Of a stretch of DNA of 64,000 nt, positions 36,651 through 46,190 are shown one piece after another. The notes beneath the pieces were generated by a model that had not been told where the DNA came from, searched no databases, and worked only from the letters and a program-made list of their open reading frames with translations. This DNA is from Halorientalis regularis. Its GTDB lineage: Archaea; Halobacteriota; Halobacteria; Halobacteriales; Haloarculaceae. A program made the position numbers and the translations under genes. How positions within the stretch are numbered: the first letter of the stretch is position 1; every line of letters begins with the position of its first letter. The DNA lies in the NCBI RefSeq assembly GCF_023698535.1, contig NZ_JALJCL010000004.1, forward strand, positions 186,001 through 250,000. The letters are read 5' to 3'.

Positions 36651-37075
36651 TCCGCCTCCACGTCGACGTAGACAACTGCCGTTGGGTGGTTCACACGACA
36701 GTCGTCGTGTCGTCCCGTAATCAGAGTTACGAACGTAGTGTTATATGTGGTATAGGGTATTATTATGATACATTTGGGGCACGGAATAGGAGAATGTGGT
36801 TGTAAACTCGGATTTAGATTCGGATACGACAGTTTCGACCGTGTGGGGGTGTCCGGGACGGCGCACCGGTGTCCTCGAACGAGTCCGCTGGGCTGTCGTG
36901 GAGTCACTCTCCGAACGGCCGCGCCGACGGTCTCGATCTCGCAGCGTTCCGTCTCCACGACCTCGTACTCGACGAGCTGGCTGTGCGCGTCCGCTCGTTC
37001 CGTTCTCCTCGGGCGTCTCCGGTTTCCGGTCGACGGGGTCGATCTGGTCGGCTCACCCGGTCCGGAGTGTCGGGG
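36651..37075. other. Intergenic stretch with AT-rich patch, inverted repeat and a gene remnant
   Basis: 425 bp without an intact gene. 36693-36710 holds ACACGAC-AGTC-GTCGTGT, an inverted repeat upstream of the PH-like gene. 36735-36800 is unusually AT-rich (TATTATTATGATACA) and probably carries that gene's promoter. From about 36910 on lies the degraded duplicate described next. Confidence 0.6.
36910..37052 (-). pseudogene. Degraded duplicate of the 3' end of the membrane gene at 38927-39874
   Basis: Read on the minus strand, this segment gives DQIDPVDRKPETPEEN and, in a shifted frame, SQLVEYEVVETERCEIET. The intact gene at 38927 ends DQIDLVHRKLEILKEN...SQYLAEYEIMETELGEIK. Order and spacing match apart from a deletion of about 15 codons with a frameshift. 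The intact and broken copies lie in the same orientation on either side of the PQQ-repeat lipoprotein gene. Confidence 0.7.
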
Positions 37076-38818
37076 TCATTCGTCCGTGAGCGCGAGGAGT
37101 TCACCGAACCCGACGCCGACGTACAGCCGGCCGTCGCCGACTGCCGGTGCGGACGTCGCCGCGTCCCCTTCGGTCCGCCAGCGCTCGCTCCCGTCGGCCG
37201 CGTCGAAGGCCACGACGTACCCGCCGTTGACCCGGCCCAGACCGCCGTAGACGGTCCCGTCCACGACCGCCGGGGCACCGGTCGTCCCGGTCCCCGCGTC
37301 GGCGGACGGGCCGCGCCATCGCACCGATCCGTCCGCTCGTTCGAATCCCCAGATAGACAGTCCGACGCCGGCGAACAGGCCGTCTTCGCCGACTGCCAGG
37401 CTCGATCCGAGTGACTCGTCGACCGTCGTCGTCCACTCGGGCTCGCCACCGTCGGTCGGAATCGCCGCCAGCGTCCCGCCGGTGATCGCCGCGTACCGGT
37501 CGTGATAGATTCGACTGGCGACGTAGACCGTCCCGTCCACGGCCGTAGGGGACGACTCGATCCGCCCCTCTACCGGTACCTGCCAGCGCACGGTCCCGTC
37601 CTCGACCCCGAGCGCGCGGACGCGACCGTCCCGGCCACCGACGAAGACCTGTCGGTCGGCGACGGCCGGTGCCGACGGTCTCGTTTCGACGTTTTCCGTC
37701 CACCTGACGGTCCCATCGGTGGCGTCGATGGCGTAGACCCGGCCGCCGGTCGTCGACACGTAGACGCTCCGTTCGCTCGCCGCGGGCGGACCGGCCACCG
37801 GCGCGTCGAGGTCGACCGTCCACGCCGCCCGACCGTCCCGTCTGTCGAAGGCCCGGACGCGACCGCTCGCCGCGTCGTCTCGGAACTGCCCCGTGTTGGC
37901 ACCACAGACCACGTAGCCGGCGACGACCGAGGGCGGGAAGTCGACGCGTCCCCCGGTCTGTTTCCGCCAGCGTGTCTCGCCGGTCGCCGCTTCGAGGGCG
38001 ACGATGCTGCCGCTGTCGTCGGCCGCGTAAGGGTTGCCCAGACCCAGGTACACCGTGTCGCCGACGACGACCGGCGACCCCCGCGTCCCGTCGAGGAAGT
38101 CGCGACGCCACACCTCGGTGCCGCTCTCCGTGGGTGGAGACGCCGTCCTCGTCCGACCAGTGTTTCCCCCGTCGTGGCCGAACTCCCGCCAGGTGTCGGT
38201 GAACTGGCCGGTCCCGGCGGGTACGTCCTCGACCGCCAAGTCGTACCGTCCGGGTTCGGTTACGCTCGGCTCGAACCGGACCTCTCGGGTCGTCTCGCCG
38301 TCGACCTCGACGGTCCGCGTCGCCACACTGTCGCCGTCCGCGGTCACCGTGACGGCCCGGCCGACGGCCGCTGGACCGTGATTGCGGATCGTCGCCAGCA
38401 GTGGCAGTCTCGTGCCCACGGGTCCACGCGCCCGCTCCAGACTCGCCTCACGGACCCGGATAGCGCGTTCGACGGTAACCGTCCCTGCGGCGACGCCGTC
38501 GACCGCGAGAGCGTACTCGCCGGGGGCCTCGAAGGACCGCTCGACGGTCACGGTCGTCCCGTCGCCACCGACGGTCACCGACTCCTCCGTGACCGTCTCG
38601 CCGTCGACGGTCAGCGCGACCGTCGTCTCGCTCTCGAGAACGCCGCTGTTTTGCAGCGTCACCTCGACGGTGACCGGCTCCCCGACCACCACCGTCTCGG
38701 TGCCCAGTGACGCGTCAGTCACCTGGGTGGTTCCGAGGACGCCACAACCTGCCAGGGCGGCCGTCGCCGGGAGTGCGAAACCGCACAGAACCTGTCGCCG
38801 ACTCGGTCCTCTCCGCAT
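37076..38818 (-). CDS. PQQ-repeat beta-propeller Tat lipoprotein
   Basis: 580 aa. The twin-arginine signal SRRQVLCGFALPATAALAGC has the lipobox Cys at 25, so it is exported folded and lipid-anchored. Two CARDB-like Ig domains (about 30-115 and 118-210) are followed by a PQQ/BamB-type propeller (about 225-580) with recurring blades such as GTVRWTENV, GTVRWQVPV and GSERWRTEG. The function is not known; such proteins act as surface scaffolds or binding modules. It lies between an intact and a broken copy of the same gene end, as if inserted by a duplication. Confidence 0.82.
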   Translation of the reverse strand: MRRGPSRRQVLCGFALPATAALAGCGVLGTTQVTDASLGTETVVVGEPVTVEVTLQNSGVLESETTVALTVDGETVTEESVTVGGDGTTVTVERSFEAPGEYALAVDGVAAGTVTVERAIRVREASLERARGPVGTRLPLLATIRNHGPAAVGRAVTVTADGDSVATRTVEVDGETTREVRFEPSVTEPGRYDLAVEDVPAGTGQFTDTWREFGHDGGNTGRTRTASPPTESGTEVWRRDFLDGTRGSPVVVGDTVYLGLGNPYAADDSGSIVALEAATGETRWRKQTGGRVDFPPSVVAGYVVCGANTGQFRDDAASGRVRAFDRRDGRAAWTVDLDAPVAGPPAASERSVYVSTTGGRVYAIDATDGTVRWTENVETRPSAPAVADRQVFVGGRDGRVRALGVEDGTVRWQVPVEGRIESSPTAVDGTVYVASRIYHDRYAAITGGTLAAIPTDGGEPEWTTTVDESLGSSLAVGEDGLFAGVGLSIWGFERADGSVRWRGPSADAGTGTTGAPAVVDGTVYGGLGRVNGGYVVAFDAADGSERWRTEGDAATSAPAVGDGRLYVGVGFGELLALTDE

Positions 38819-38926
38819 GGCTCTGCCGTCGGGCCGATCGGTAATAAGTCATTGCGCCGACGGATCGCGTCGACACTGGTCGGGGTTCCGACCGATTGCC
38901 GTCGCGAGGTCGAAGCGGTGCGGACG

Positions 38927-39874
38927 CTACACCGCAGACCGCCCGCCGGCCTTGATCTCGCCGAGTTCGGTCTCCATGATCTCGTACTCGGCGAGGTACT
39001 GGCTGCGCACGTCCTGGAGGCGCTCCTCCATGTTCTGGTCGTTCTCCTTGAGGATCTCCAGTTTCCGGTGGACGAGGTCGATCTGGTCTGCGATCTCGTC
39101 CTCGCCGCGCAGGTTCATGAACTCGCGGCGGTGGGCGTCGACCAGCAACGTGGCGTAGTCTTCGGTGTCGAGGTAGGCGGCCCCGTTCAGGGACGGCTCG
39201 GGGTTCGTGAGGATGAGCCGGGCGAACAGGCGCGGATGGGCGTCGACGAACTCGTTGGGCTCGGCCCACGGATCGACGCCGTCGGCACGGGCGGCACCCT
39301 CGTAGTTCTGCGGGACCACCTCGTCGATTGTCTCGGGCGGGTCCGACAGCTCGAAGGCGTGGTCGACGATCCGCGACAGGTCGGTGTGGAGGTCCTGCCA
39401 GGCGTCGCGGTACTCGCGGCTCGCCGTGAGGAAGGCACTCACGTCCGAGACGAGGTCGGGGTAATCCCGAGAGATGTCGGCGACCACGTCGTCTGGCACC
39501 CCGGTGTCTTCGATCTCCGGATAGACCGGCATCCCGGCGGGCGGGTTCGCCCGGTCCCAGCGGTCGCGGTTGGTCGTGAGCCACTCCAGAATCCGGTCGA
39601 TCCCCGTCGCGACGATGCGTTTGACGTACGGTCGGCGACGGAGTTTTCGACTCTCGGTCGCGGCGTCCTCCAGCTGTCTGGCGTACCAGCCGACGATCAC
39701 GAGCAGGACGACCGTCCCCAGCGCGCCCGCCACGGTGGCGAGCGTCTGGGCCGCCGCCAGACTCTCGGTGAACGCCGTGATCAGTACGCTCACGACCACC
39801 CCTACCACCACGATGGCGAGTATCTGGACCACCCCCGAGAGTAGCCGCGTCGTGCTGTTGTCCCTATCGAGCAT
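38927..39874 (-). CDS. Membrane-anchored protein with C-terminal coiled coil, function unknown
   Basis: 315 aa. Two membrane segments lie at about 10-35 and 43-65. A long cytoplasmic part follows, ending in a coiled coil (DEIADQIDLVHRKLEILKENDQNMEERLQ...). No known catalytic motif. Its 3' end is duplicated in degraded form at 36910-37052. A 244-bp gap without a supported gene separates it from the end of carB. Confidence 0.7.
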   Translation of the reverse strand: MLDRDNSTTRLLSGVVQILAIVVVGVVVSVLITAFTESLAAAQTLATVAGALGTVVLLVIVGWYARQLEDAATESRKLRRRPYVKRIVATGIDRILEWLTTNRDRWDRANPPAGMPVYPEIEDTGVPDDVVADISRDYPDLVSDVSAFLTASREYRDAWQDLHTDLSRIVDHAFELSDPPETIDEVVPQNYEGAARADGVDPWAEPNEFVDAHPRLFARLILTNPEPSLNGAAYLDTEDYATLLVDAHRREFMNLRGEDEIADQIDLVHRKLEILKENDQNMEERLQDVRSQYLAEYEIMETELGEIKAGGRSAV

Positions 39875-40118
39875 CTCCCGTCCCCTCGAACATGTTGCTC
39901 CGGTTTCCTGTGTGGGTACTTAGAGACTAGCATCTTTCACATCTCCTGTCAGGCGTCCCGGAGATCGTCGAGGGCCGCGGTCCGAATCGCCGCTGCTGCC
40001 GCCTCGTCGGCCCGCCGGACGATCCGAGTTTGGGGACGGTGTCGCCGCGGTCTCGCGGCTTGCACTTCACTCGAAACGGCGGGTGAAAACAGTCCCGGCG
40101 GGCCCGGGTCGCGACGCC

Positions 40119-43100
40119 TCAGTAGTCGCCCCAGTCGCGGGTGTCCTTTGGGCGGGTGGCCACGTCCTGCACGTTCAGCGGCTGGTCGGCGGACTCGATG
40201 GCTTCCAGCGCCGCCTCGGCGCTCTCGATGGTCGAGAAGTAGGTGATGGTCTCCTCGACACAGACTTCGAGAATCTCGCGGTTGCGCGAGACCACGAGGT
40301 CGATCTCGCCGTCGCGCAGGCGCTGTTTGACGTTCTCGAGGTCGGCGTCCTCGAGGTCCTCCACGTCGAAGTGGTCCTCGAAGCCGATGACGGGGAGGTC
40401 GACGATGGCGGTGCCTTCGAGTGGGATCGGCTTGCCGACGGACATCTGGGCCTTCTGGTAGGCCTTCCCGAAGGAGCCGGCAGTGCCCATGACCTCACCG
40501 GTCGATTTCATCTCCGGACCCAGCCGCGGGTCGCTGCCCGGCAGGCGGTCGAACGGGAGGACGACCTCCTTGACCGAGACCTGGTCGGGGATCTGCTCGT
40601 CCACGTCGAGGTCCGCCAGGCTCGCGCCGGCCATGACCTTCGCGGCGAGCTTGGCGATGGGGACGCCCGTCGCCTTCGAGACGAACGGCACTGTCCGAGA
40701 CGAGCGCGGGTTGGCCTCCAGCACGTACACCGTGCCGTCCTTGACGGCGAGCTGGACGTTGAGCAGGCCCACGGTGTCCAGCGCGGTCGCGATGTCTTCC
40801 GTGACCTCGCGGACGCGTTCGAGGACGCCCTCCGAGAGCGAGCGCGGCGGGATCATACACGCCGAGTCGCCGGAGTGGACACCAGCCGTTTCGACGTGTT
40901 CCATGATACCGCCGATGAGTACGTCGTCGCCGTCGGCCACGGCGTCCACGTCGAGTTCCACGGCGTCGGCGAGGAAGTCGTCGATGAGGATGGGCTTGTC
41001 CGGGGACACCCGAACCGCCTCCTCGATGTAGGTTTCGAGGTCCTCGTCGTTGTACACCACGTCCATCGCGCGGCCGCCCAGCACGTAGCTCGGGCGCACG
41101 AGGACGGGGTACCCGATATCGCGGGCGATCTCCAGGGCTTCCTGCTCGGAGGTCGCCGTGCCACCTTCGGCCTGGGCGATGCCCAGTTCGTCCATGAGCT
41201 GGTTGAAGCGGTCGCGGTCCTCCGCGAGATCCATCGCCTCGACGGCGGTCCCCATGATCTCACAGTCCAGCCCGCGGCGTTCGATCTCGTCTTCGAGGGG
41301 TTCGCCGATGTCGACGGAGGTCTGCCCGCCGAACTGGACCATCACGCCGTCGGCGTTGGTCGTCTCGATCACGTCGGCGACCTCCTCGGCGGTGATGGGC
41401 TCGAAGAACAGTCCTTCGGAGGTGTCGTAGTCCGTCGAGACCGTCTCGGGGTTGTTGTTGACGACGTGGGCGTCGATGCCCATCGCCTCCAGCGCCTGGA
41501 CGGCGTGGACCGAACAGTAGTCGAACTCGACGCCCTGCCCGATCCGGATGGGGCCCCCGCCGACCACGACGACGCTCTCGGCGTCGGTGTCGACTTGGAC
41601 CTCGTTGCGGCCCAGTCCCGAGAGCGGTTCGCGGGCGGAGTAGTAGTACGGCGTCGAGGCGGCGAACTCCCCGGCGCAGGTGTCGACCTGCTTGAACGCG
41701 CGGCCGGGGGTCTCGGCGTCGACCTGCTCGACGGTGACGCTCCCGCCGTCAGCCTCGACCTCTTCGCTGTCGACCTGCTGTGCCTCGTCGCGGTCGGGGA
41801 GCCAGGCGGCGTGGGTGTCGTTGAACTCGCCGCCGGCGATGGCGGTGATCTCCTGGTCGGTGAATCCTTCCTCGGCGGCGGCCGCGAAGTCGCCCGCCGC
41901 GGCCGCGGTGGCGGCGTCGGCGATGCGCTTGTAGCGTTCGAGGTACCACTCGCGGATCTCGGTGAGGGCGTTGACCTCCGCGACGGAGTAGCCCCGCTCG
42001 AAGGCCTCGAAGATGGCGTAGGTCCGGTCGGGGGTCGGCCGTTCGAGATACTCGCTTTCGAGTTCGTCGTCGCTCACGTCCGCCCAGTCGACGGCGGGGT
42101 CGTACTCGCTCGAACGCAGGGCCTTCAGCATGGACTCCTCGAAGGTCCGGCCGATGGCCATCGCCTCGCCCGTGGACTTCATGGCCGGCCCCAGCGCGAA
42201 CTCCACGTTGCGGAACTTGTCTTTGGGCCAGCGCGGCACCTTCGTCACGATGTAGTCGATCGCCGGCTCGAAGGCGGCGGTGGTCTGGCCGGTGATCTCG
42301 TTTTCGATCTCGTGGAGGCGCTTGCCCATCGCGACCTTGGCCGTGACGCGAGCGATGGGGTAGCCGGTCGCCTTCGAGGCCAGCGCCGAGGAGCGAGAGA
42401 CGCGGGGGTTGACCTCGACGACGCGATACTCGCCGCCGGGCGTGCCGTCGTCGTGCCAGGCGAACTGGATGTTACAGCCGCCCTGGATGCCGAGTTCACG
42501 GATCACCTTCAGCGCGGTGTCGCGCATCTCCTGGTGGCCCTCGTCGGGGATGACCTGACTGGGGGTGACGACGATGGACTCGCCGGTGTGGATGCCCATC
42601 GGGTCGATGTTCTCCATGTTGCAGATGATGATACAGGAGTCGTCGGCGTCCCGCATGACCTCGTACTCCAGCTCGATCCACCCGTCGATAGACTCGGTGA
42701 TCATCACGCGGTTGTCACGCGAGAGGTTCAGCCCCTTCCGGACGGCGTCTTTGAGCTCGTCCATGTCGCCGATGACGCCCGACCCCTGCCCGCCCAGGGT
42801 GTAGGTCGTCCGCATGATGACAGGGAGTCCGCCGACGGCCTCGACGGCGTCTTCGACCTCGTCCATCGAGTCGATGGTCACCGACTCCGGCACCGGTTCG
42901 CCGATGGATTCCATGCGCTGGCGGAACTGGTCGCGGTCCTCGGTCGCGTAGATGGTGTCCAGCGGCGTACCCATCACGTCCACGTCGTGTTCCTCCAGCA
43001 CGCCCTCCTCGGCCAGTTCGGCGGTGACGTTCAGCCCGGTCTGGCCGCCGAGGCCGGCGATGACCCCGTCGGGCTGTTCTTTCCGGATGATCTCGGCGAT

Positions 43101-43319
43101 GGCCTCGGTGTTGATCGGCTCGATGTACACCTTGTCGGCCATCTCCGGATCGGTCATGATCGTCGCCGGGTTCGAGTTGACCAGCACGACCCGCGCCCCT
43201 TCCTCCTGGAGCGCACGGCAGGCCTGCGCGCCGGAGTAGTCGAACTCCGCGGCCTGTCCGATCTTGATCGGCCCACTCCCGATCAGCAAGATCGTGCGGT
43301 CTTCTGATCCGTCTGTCAT
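40119..43319 (-). CDS. carB: Carbamoyl-phosphate synthase large subunit
   Basis: 1066 aa, full length. Two homologous ATP-grasp halves: the first starts TILLIGSGPIKIGQAAEFDYSG, the second VVVVGGGPIRIGQGVEFDYCS. Each has the ATP-grasp loops (TYTLGGQGSGV; SYVLGGRAMDVV). The C-terminal allosteric (MGS-like) domain is about 930-1066. It makes carbamoyl phosphate from bicarbonate, ATP and the ammonia delivered by CarA. Transcription converges on carA, and the two promoters share a motif. Confidence 0.97.
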   Translation of the reverse strand: MTDGSEDRTILLIGSGPIKIGQAAEFDYSGAQACRALQEEGARVVLVNSNPATIMTDPEMADKVYIEPINTEAIAEIIRKEQPDGVIAGLGGQTGLNVTAELAEEGVLEEHDVDVMGTPLDTIYATEDRDQFRQRMESIGEPVPESVTIDSMDEVEDAVEAVGGLPVIMRTTYTLGGQGSGVIGDMDELKDAVRKGLNLSRDNRVMITESIDGWIELEYEVMRDADDSCIIICNMENIDPMGIHTGESIVVTPSQVIPDEGHQEMRDTALKVIRELGIQGGCNIQFAWHDDGTPGGEYRVVEVNPRVSRSSALASKATGYPIARVTAKVAMGKRLHEIENEITGQTTAAFEPAIDYIVTKVPRWPKDKFRNVEFALGPAMKSTGEAMAIGRTFEESMLKALRSSEYDPAVDWADVSDDELESEYLERPTPDRTYAIFEAFERGYSVAEVNALTEIREWYLERYKRIADAATAAAAGDFAAAAEEGFTDQEITAIAGGEFNDTHAAWLPDRDEAQQVDSEEVEADGGSVTVEQVDAETPGRAFKQVDTCAGEFAASTPYYYSAREPLSGLGRNEVQVDTDAESVVVVGGGPIRIGQGVEFDYCSVHAVQALEAMGIDAHVVNNNPETVSTDYDTSEGLFFEPITAEEVADVIETTNADGVMVQFGGQTSVDIGEPLEDEIERRGLDCEIMGTAVEAMDLAEDRDRFNQLMDELGIAQAEGGTATSEQEALEIARDIGYPVLVRPSYVLGGRAMDVVYNDEDLETYIEEAVRVSPDKPILIDDFLADAVELDVDAVADGDDVLIGGIMEHVETAGVHSGDSACMIPPRSLSEGVLERVREVTEDIATALDTVGLLNVQLAVKDGTVYVLEANPRSSRTVPFVSKATGVPIAKLAAKVMAGASLADLDVDEQIPDQVSVKEVVLPFDRLPGSDPRLGPEMKSTGEVMGTAGSFGKAYQKAQMSVGKPIPLEGTAIVDLPVIGFEDHFDVEDLEDADLENVKQRLRDGEIDLVVSRNREILEVCVEETITYFSTIESAEAALEAIESADQPLNVQDVATRPKDTRDWGDY

Positions 43320-43378
43320 TGTCCGTCCTCAGTCCGCTCATCGTAATAAGCCCGGCGATAGATTGCGAGCATCGTAAC

Positions 43379-43396
43379 CGAATTTCGAAATTCGTA
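43379..43396 (-). promoter_or_regulatory. Palindrome and shared motif upstream of carB
   Basis: CGAATTTCGAAATTCG (43379-43394) is a perfect 16-bp palindrome; with the next two bases it contains CGAAATTCGTA (43386-43396), also found upstream of carA. It lies 60 nt before the carB start and about 25-30 bp upstream of a TATA-like CTTATTACG (about 43345-43353), the same relative place as at carA. Confidence 0.6.
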
Positions 43397-43440
43397 TTGT
43401 CGCCGGTTGACACGGGTCGGTCCTCCGCGTGGCGAATTGG

Positions 43441-44289
43441 TCAGCGGAGTCGGTCGGCGAATTCGTCGACGCGGTCACGGACGATCCCGTCGTGTCGGTC
43501 CCCGAACTCCCGGATCCGGATCGCGGCGGCGACCGAGAACACGGCCAGCAGCAGGCCCGCGACCACGTCGGTGCCCCAGTGGATGCCCAGATACATCGTC
43601 GAGACGGCGACGCTTCCAGCCATGAACACGGCGACCGGGAGCCAGTAGGGGTACGCGTCGCGGGTCCGGTAGGCCATCAGGGCGACGGTCACCGACAGCG
43701 ACGTGTGCAACGAGGGGAAGACGTTCGTGTTGCGGTTGATCTCGCTTGTGAGCAGTTGCGCCCGGGGCCAGTGCGTATAGAGGAGGGGTTCGACCACGTC
43801 CGGCATGAAGTTCCGCGGGCCGTACGCGATGAAGGCGAGATAGCAGAGCAGGCCGATCCCGTAGTTGAGAATGAACGCGACGGTCAACTCCCGCATCGGC
43901 CGCTGGTCGTCGATGGCCAGGTACGCCACCAGCGGGAAGAGCATCAGGAAGGCGTAGCCGTAGACGTACACGTTCGAGAAGTACGTCGTCAGGGCCGGGG
44001 AGGCCACGGTCTGGATCTGTCCGACGAACGCCCCCTCGATGGCGTGGATCGTGCTGGTGATCCGGACGCCGATCAGCTGTGAGAGGTCGGTACTCACGTC
44101 GCGGATGAAGCCGTTGATCGCCAGCACGCCGCCCAGTACGGCCACCGCTGGTCCTGCCTCGCGGAGCCGACTCCCGATGTTCGTCCGCATCTCCCGGAGC
44201 CGTCGCGGGCCGACGAACACGAGCGACGCGACGACGAGCATCACGCCGACCACGCCCAGCACCCGTGCGGAGAGTTCGAGCAGTGTCAC
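43441..44289 (-). CDS. PAP2-family membrane phosphatase / inositol-phosphorylceramide-synthase-like
   Basis: 282 aa with about seven membrane segments. The PAP2 catalytic motifs near the C-terminus are NVFPSLHTSLSVTV (SxxHxx motif 2) and STMYLGIHWGTDVVAG (motif 3, His and Asp). Substrates are lipid phosphates; in archaea possibly polyprenyl or archaetidyl phosphates. The start is 4 nt after the stop of the lipoprotein gene on the same strand, so the two form an operon. Confidence 0.85.
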   Translation of the reverse strand: MTLLELSARVLGVVGVMLVVASLVFVGPRRLREMRTNIGSRLREAGPAVAVLGGVLAINGFIRDVSTDLSQLIGVRITSTIHAIEGAFVGQIQTVASPALTTYFSNVYVYGYAFLMLFPLVAYLAIDDQRPMRELTVAFILNYGIGLLCYLAFIAYGPRNFMPDVVEPLLYTHWPRAQLLTSEINRNTNVFPSLHTSLSVTVALMAYRTRDAYPYWLPVAVFMAGSVAVSTMYLGIHWGTDVVAGLLLAVFSVAAAIRIREFGDRHDGIVRDRVDEFADRLR

Positions 44290-44293
44290 GGTA

Positions 44294-46081
44294 TCACCGC
44301 TTCAGAAGTCGGCCGCCCTCGTAGCGGAAGCCTGCCTCCTGCCAGGCCTGTTGCAGCCGCTCCTCGGCCACGTCACCGTCGGACCCGAGGAACGGGAGGA
44401 CCGGGTGGTCGCCGTTCCACTCGAGGGTCGACGGGAGCCAGTCCGTCCCCGCCAGCGGGCTCGCGGCCGGCTCCGCGTACCCGTCGAACACCGCGTCGGC
44501 GAGGTGCTCACGGTCGAGCAATCGGCCCAGGACGCGCCGGAACTGATAGTTGTGCAGCGGCGGTCGTCGCGTGTTGTACCCCAGCACGTAGTAGGAGTTC
44601 GAGGGTCGGGTCAACAGATCCAGCGCCGGGGCGTCCACGATCCGGTCGACGGTCTCGGCCCCGATTCCGTTGATCGCGGCGTCGAGCGTCCCGTCGGCCG
44701 CCGCCTCGACGAGGATCCCGTCGGACACGTCCGCCTGCACGACCAGCTGCTGGAAGGGCAGCCCGCCGTCCATCCACGCCGGGAACGTCCCGCCGTCGGT
44801 CCGGTGGAGGAAGTGCTCGTCGAACCGGCTCAACACGAGTTCCACACTCGAAGGCTGTTCCTCGAATTCCACCGGCCCGCTCCCGACCGCCGGGACGTTT
44901 TTCGTCACCAGCGCCTCCGTCACCTGCCCGCCAACGTCGACACCGCCGAGGGTGGCCGGCCGCCGCCGCTGTTGCCAGACGTGCTCGGGCAGGATCGGCA
45001 CGGTTAGCGCGCGCCGCGCGACGGTCTCCGAGCAGTCCGTGAATGCGAACTCGACGGTCCGGAGGTCGGTGGCCCGCACGCTCTCGATCAGGCTGGCCTG
45101 CCCGTGATACCGCGGCACGGGGACGAATCCGTCGGCGTCGGCGGCCGACGTGTCCGCGATGAATCCGTACGTGAACGCCACGTCGTCGGCGGTCAGCGGT
45201 TCGCCGTCGTGCCAGCGCTGGTTGGGCCGCAACCGGACCGTCGCCCGGAGGTCCTCGCCCCGGCGCTCGAACTCCCAGCTGTCGGCCAGCCAGGGCTCGA
45301 TCCGGTCACTGCCGACGGTCCGGCCCAGCGGATCGTACAGCAGGTTCGTCAGGATGGTATTGTCGCGGTAGCGCACCGACAGCGGGTTGAGGTTCTGGAT
45401 CTCCTGCTGGTAGGTCGTCCCGATCCGGAGTGTGCGCGGACTCGCCGCCGCCTCGGCGGTCGCTTCCAGTGCCAGATACCCCAGCGGCGAGTCCAGATTC
45501 GCTCGCTCCCAGCCGGTGAACCGGTCGGTCCGGACCGCCCGGATCGTCTCCGGGAACCCGAGGATACTGAACGGCTGGGTCCGCGCGATGGTCCGCTGGA
45601 GGGTCGCGACCACGTCCCGCCGGTCCTGTCCGGTCGCGCGCCGCTGGCGCTGGAGCAGATCGTCGACCTGTGCGTTCGAGTACCCGAAGGGGTTACGCCA
45701 GCCCGGTGCCAGGACCCCCGTCGAGTGCAGGAGCGAGTACAGGGTGTCCGGCTCCCGGGGCACGTCGGGCGTCCGGCCGACGAACAGGTCGAACTGGTGG
45801 TTGACGAGGATCTGTCGGCGGAGTTCGTCCTCGGCTGTCGGGATGACCTGGGCGTCGACCCCCGCCGCCTGCAGCCACTCCCCGACTGCCCGCGCCAGCC
45901 GGAGTCCGTAGGGGTCCGCGTCCGCCGGCAGCGTCTTGATCCGCAGTGTCGTCTGGCCGCCGCCACGCCAGCCCAGGAGGGCCTGGAGCCGGTCGAGACA
46001 GCCGGCGCTCGCGCCGGCCGCGCCCGTCGCGGCACCGGCGAGGAGCTTCCGCCTGGTCACGCCCGCTCGGCCCGACGACAT
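44294..46081 (-). CDS. Extracellular solute-binding Tat lipoprotein (SBP family 5)
   Basis: 595 aa from the ATG at 46081. The Tat signal TRRKLLAGAATGAAGASAGC has the lipobox Cys at 28. The family 5 (peptide/nickel ABC transporter) layout is present, with LADSWEFERRGEDLRATVRLRPNQRWHDGEPLTADDVAFTY around 310-345 (quoted in part) and NQRWHDGEPLTADDV as the signature. No ABC permease or ATPase genes adjoin, so it either works with distant partners or has another binding role; its neighbour is a PAP2 enzyme. Confidence 0.85.
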   Translation of the reverse strand: MSSGRAGVTRRKLLAGAATGAAGASAGCLDRLQALLGWRGGGQTTLRIKTLPADADPYGLRLARAVGEWLQAAGVDAQVIPTAEDELRRQILVNHQFDLFVGRTPDVPREPDTLYSLLHSTGVLAPGWRNPFGYSNAQVDDLLQRQRRATGQDRRDVVATLQRTIARTQPFSILGFPETIRAVRTDRFTGWERANLDSPLGYLALEATAEAAASPRTLRIGTTYQQEIQNLNPLSVRYRDNTILTNLLYDPLGRTVGSDRIEPWLADSWEFERRGEDLRATVRLRPNQRWHDGEPLTADDVAFTYGFIADTSAADADGFVPVPRYHGQASLIESVRATDLRTVEFAFTDCSETVARRALTVPILPEHVWQQRRRPATLGGVDVGGQVTEALVTKNVPAVGSGPVEFEEQPSSVELVLSRFDEHFLHRTDGGTFPAWMDGGLPFQQLVVQADVSDGILVEAAADGTLDAAINGIGAETVDRIVDAPALDLLTRPSNSYYVLGYNTRRPPLHNYQFRRVLGRLLDREHLADAVFDGYAEPAASPLAGTDWLPSTLEWNGDHPVLPFLGSDGDVAEERLQQAWQEAGFRYEGGRLLKR

Positions 46082-46190
46082 CGTGTTGCGGTTACGTTTA
46101 CCCCTGCCCGCTATATCCCTTATGTATTCGGGAGTCGCGGGTCCGGGTCGCTCGTTCCGTCCCACACCGCGCTTCGAGCTCTGGAGCGGT

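Noticed and set aside
36647-36958. 103-codon minus-strand frame before the PH-like gene
   Set aside because: Its first part is the frameshifted gene remnant and the rest crosses an AT-rich promoter patch; no coherent protein.
39949-40118. Possible gene remnant between carB and the coiled-coil membrane gene (minus-strand frame ending RTAALDDLRDA)
   Set aside because: A protein-like end is visible, but there is no start and no recognisable family; too short to separate from G+C-driven coding look.
40083-43307. Plus-strand open frame of 1074 codons opposite carB
   Set aside because: It is the mirror of carB; high G+C keeps antisense frames open. The minus strand encodes a complete CarB with all motifs.
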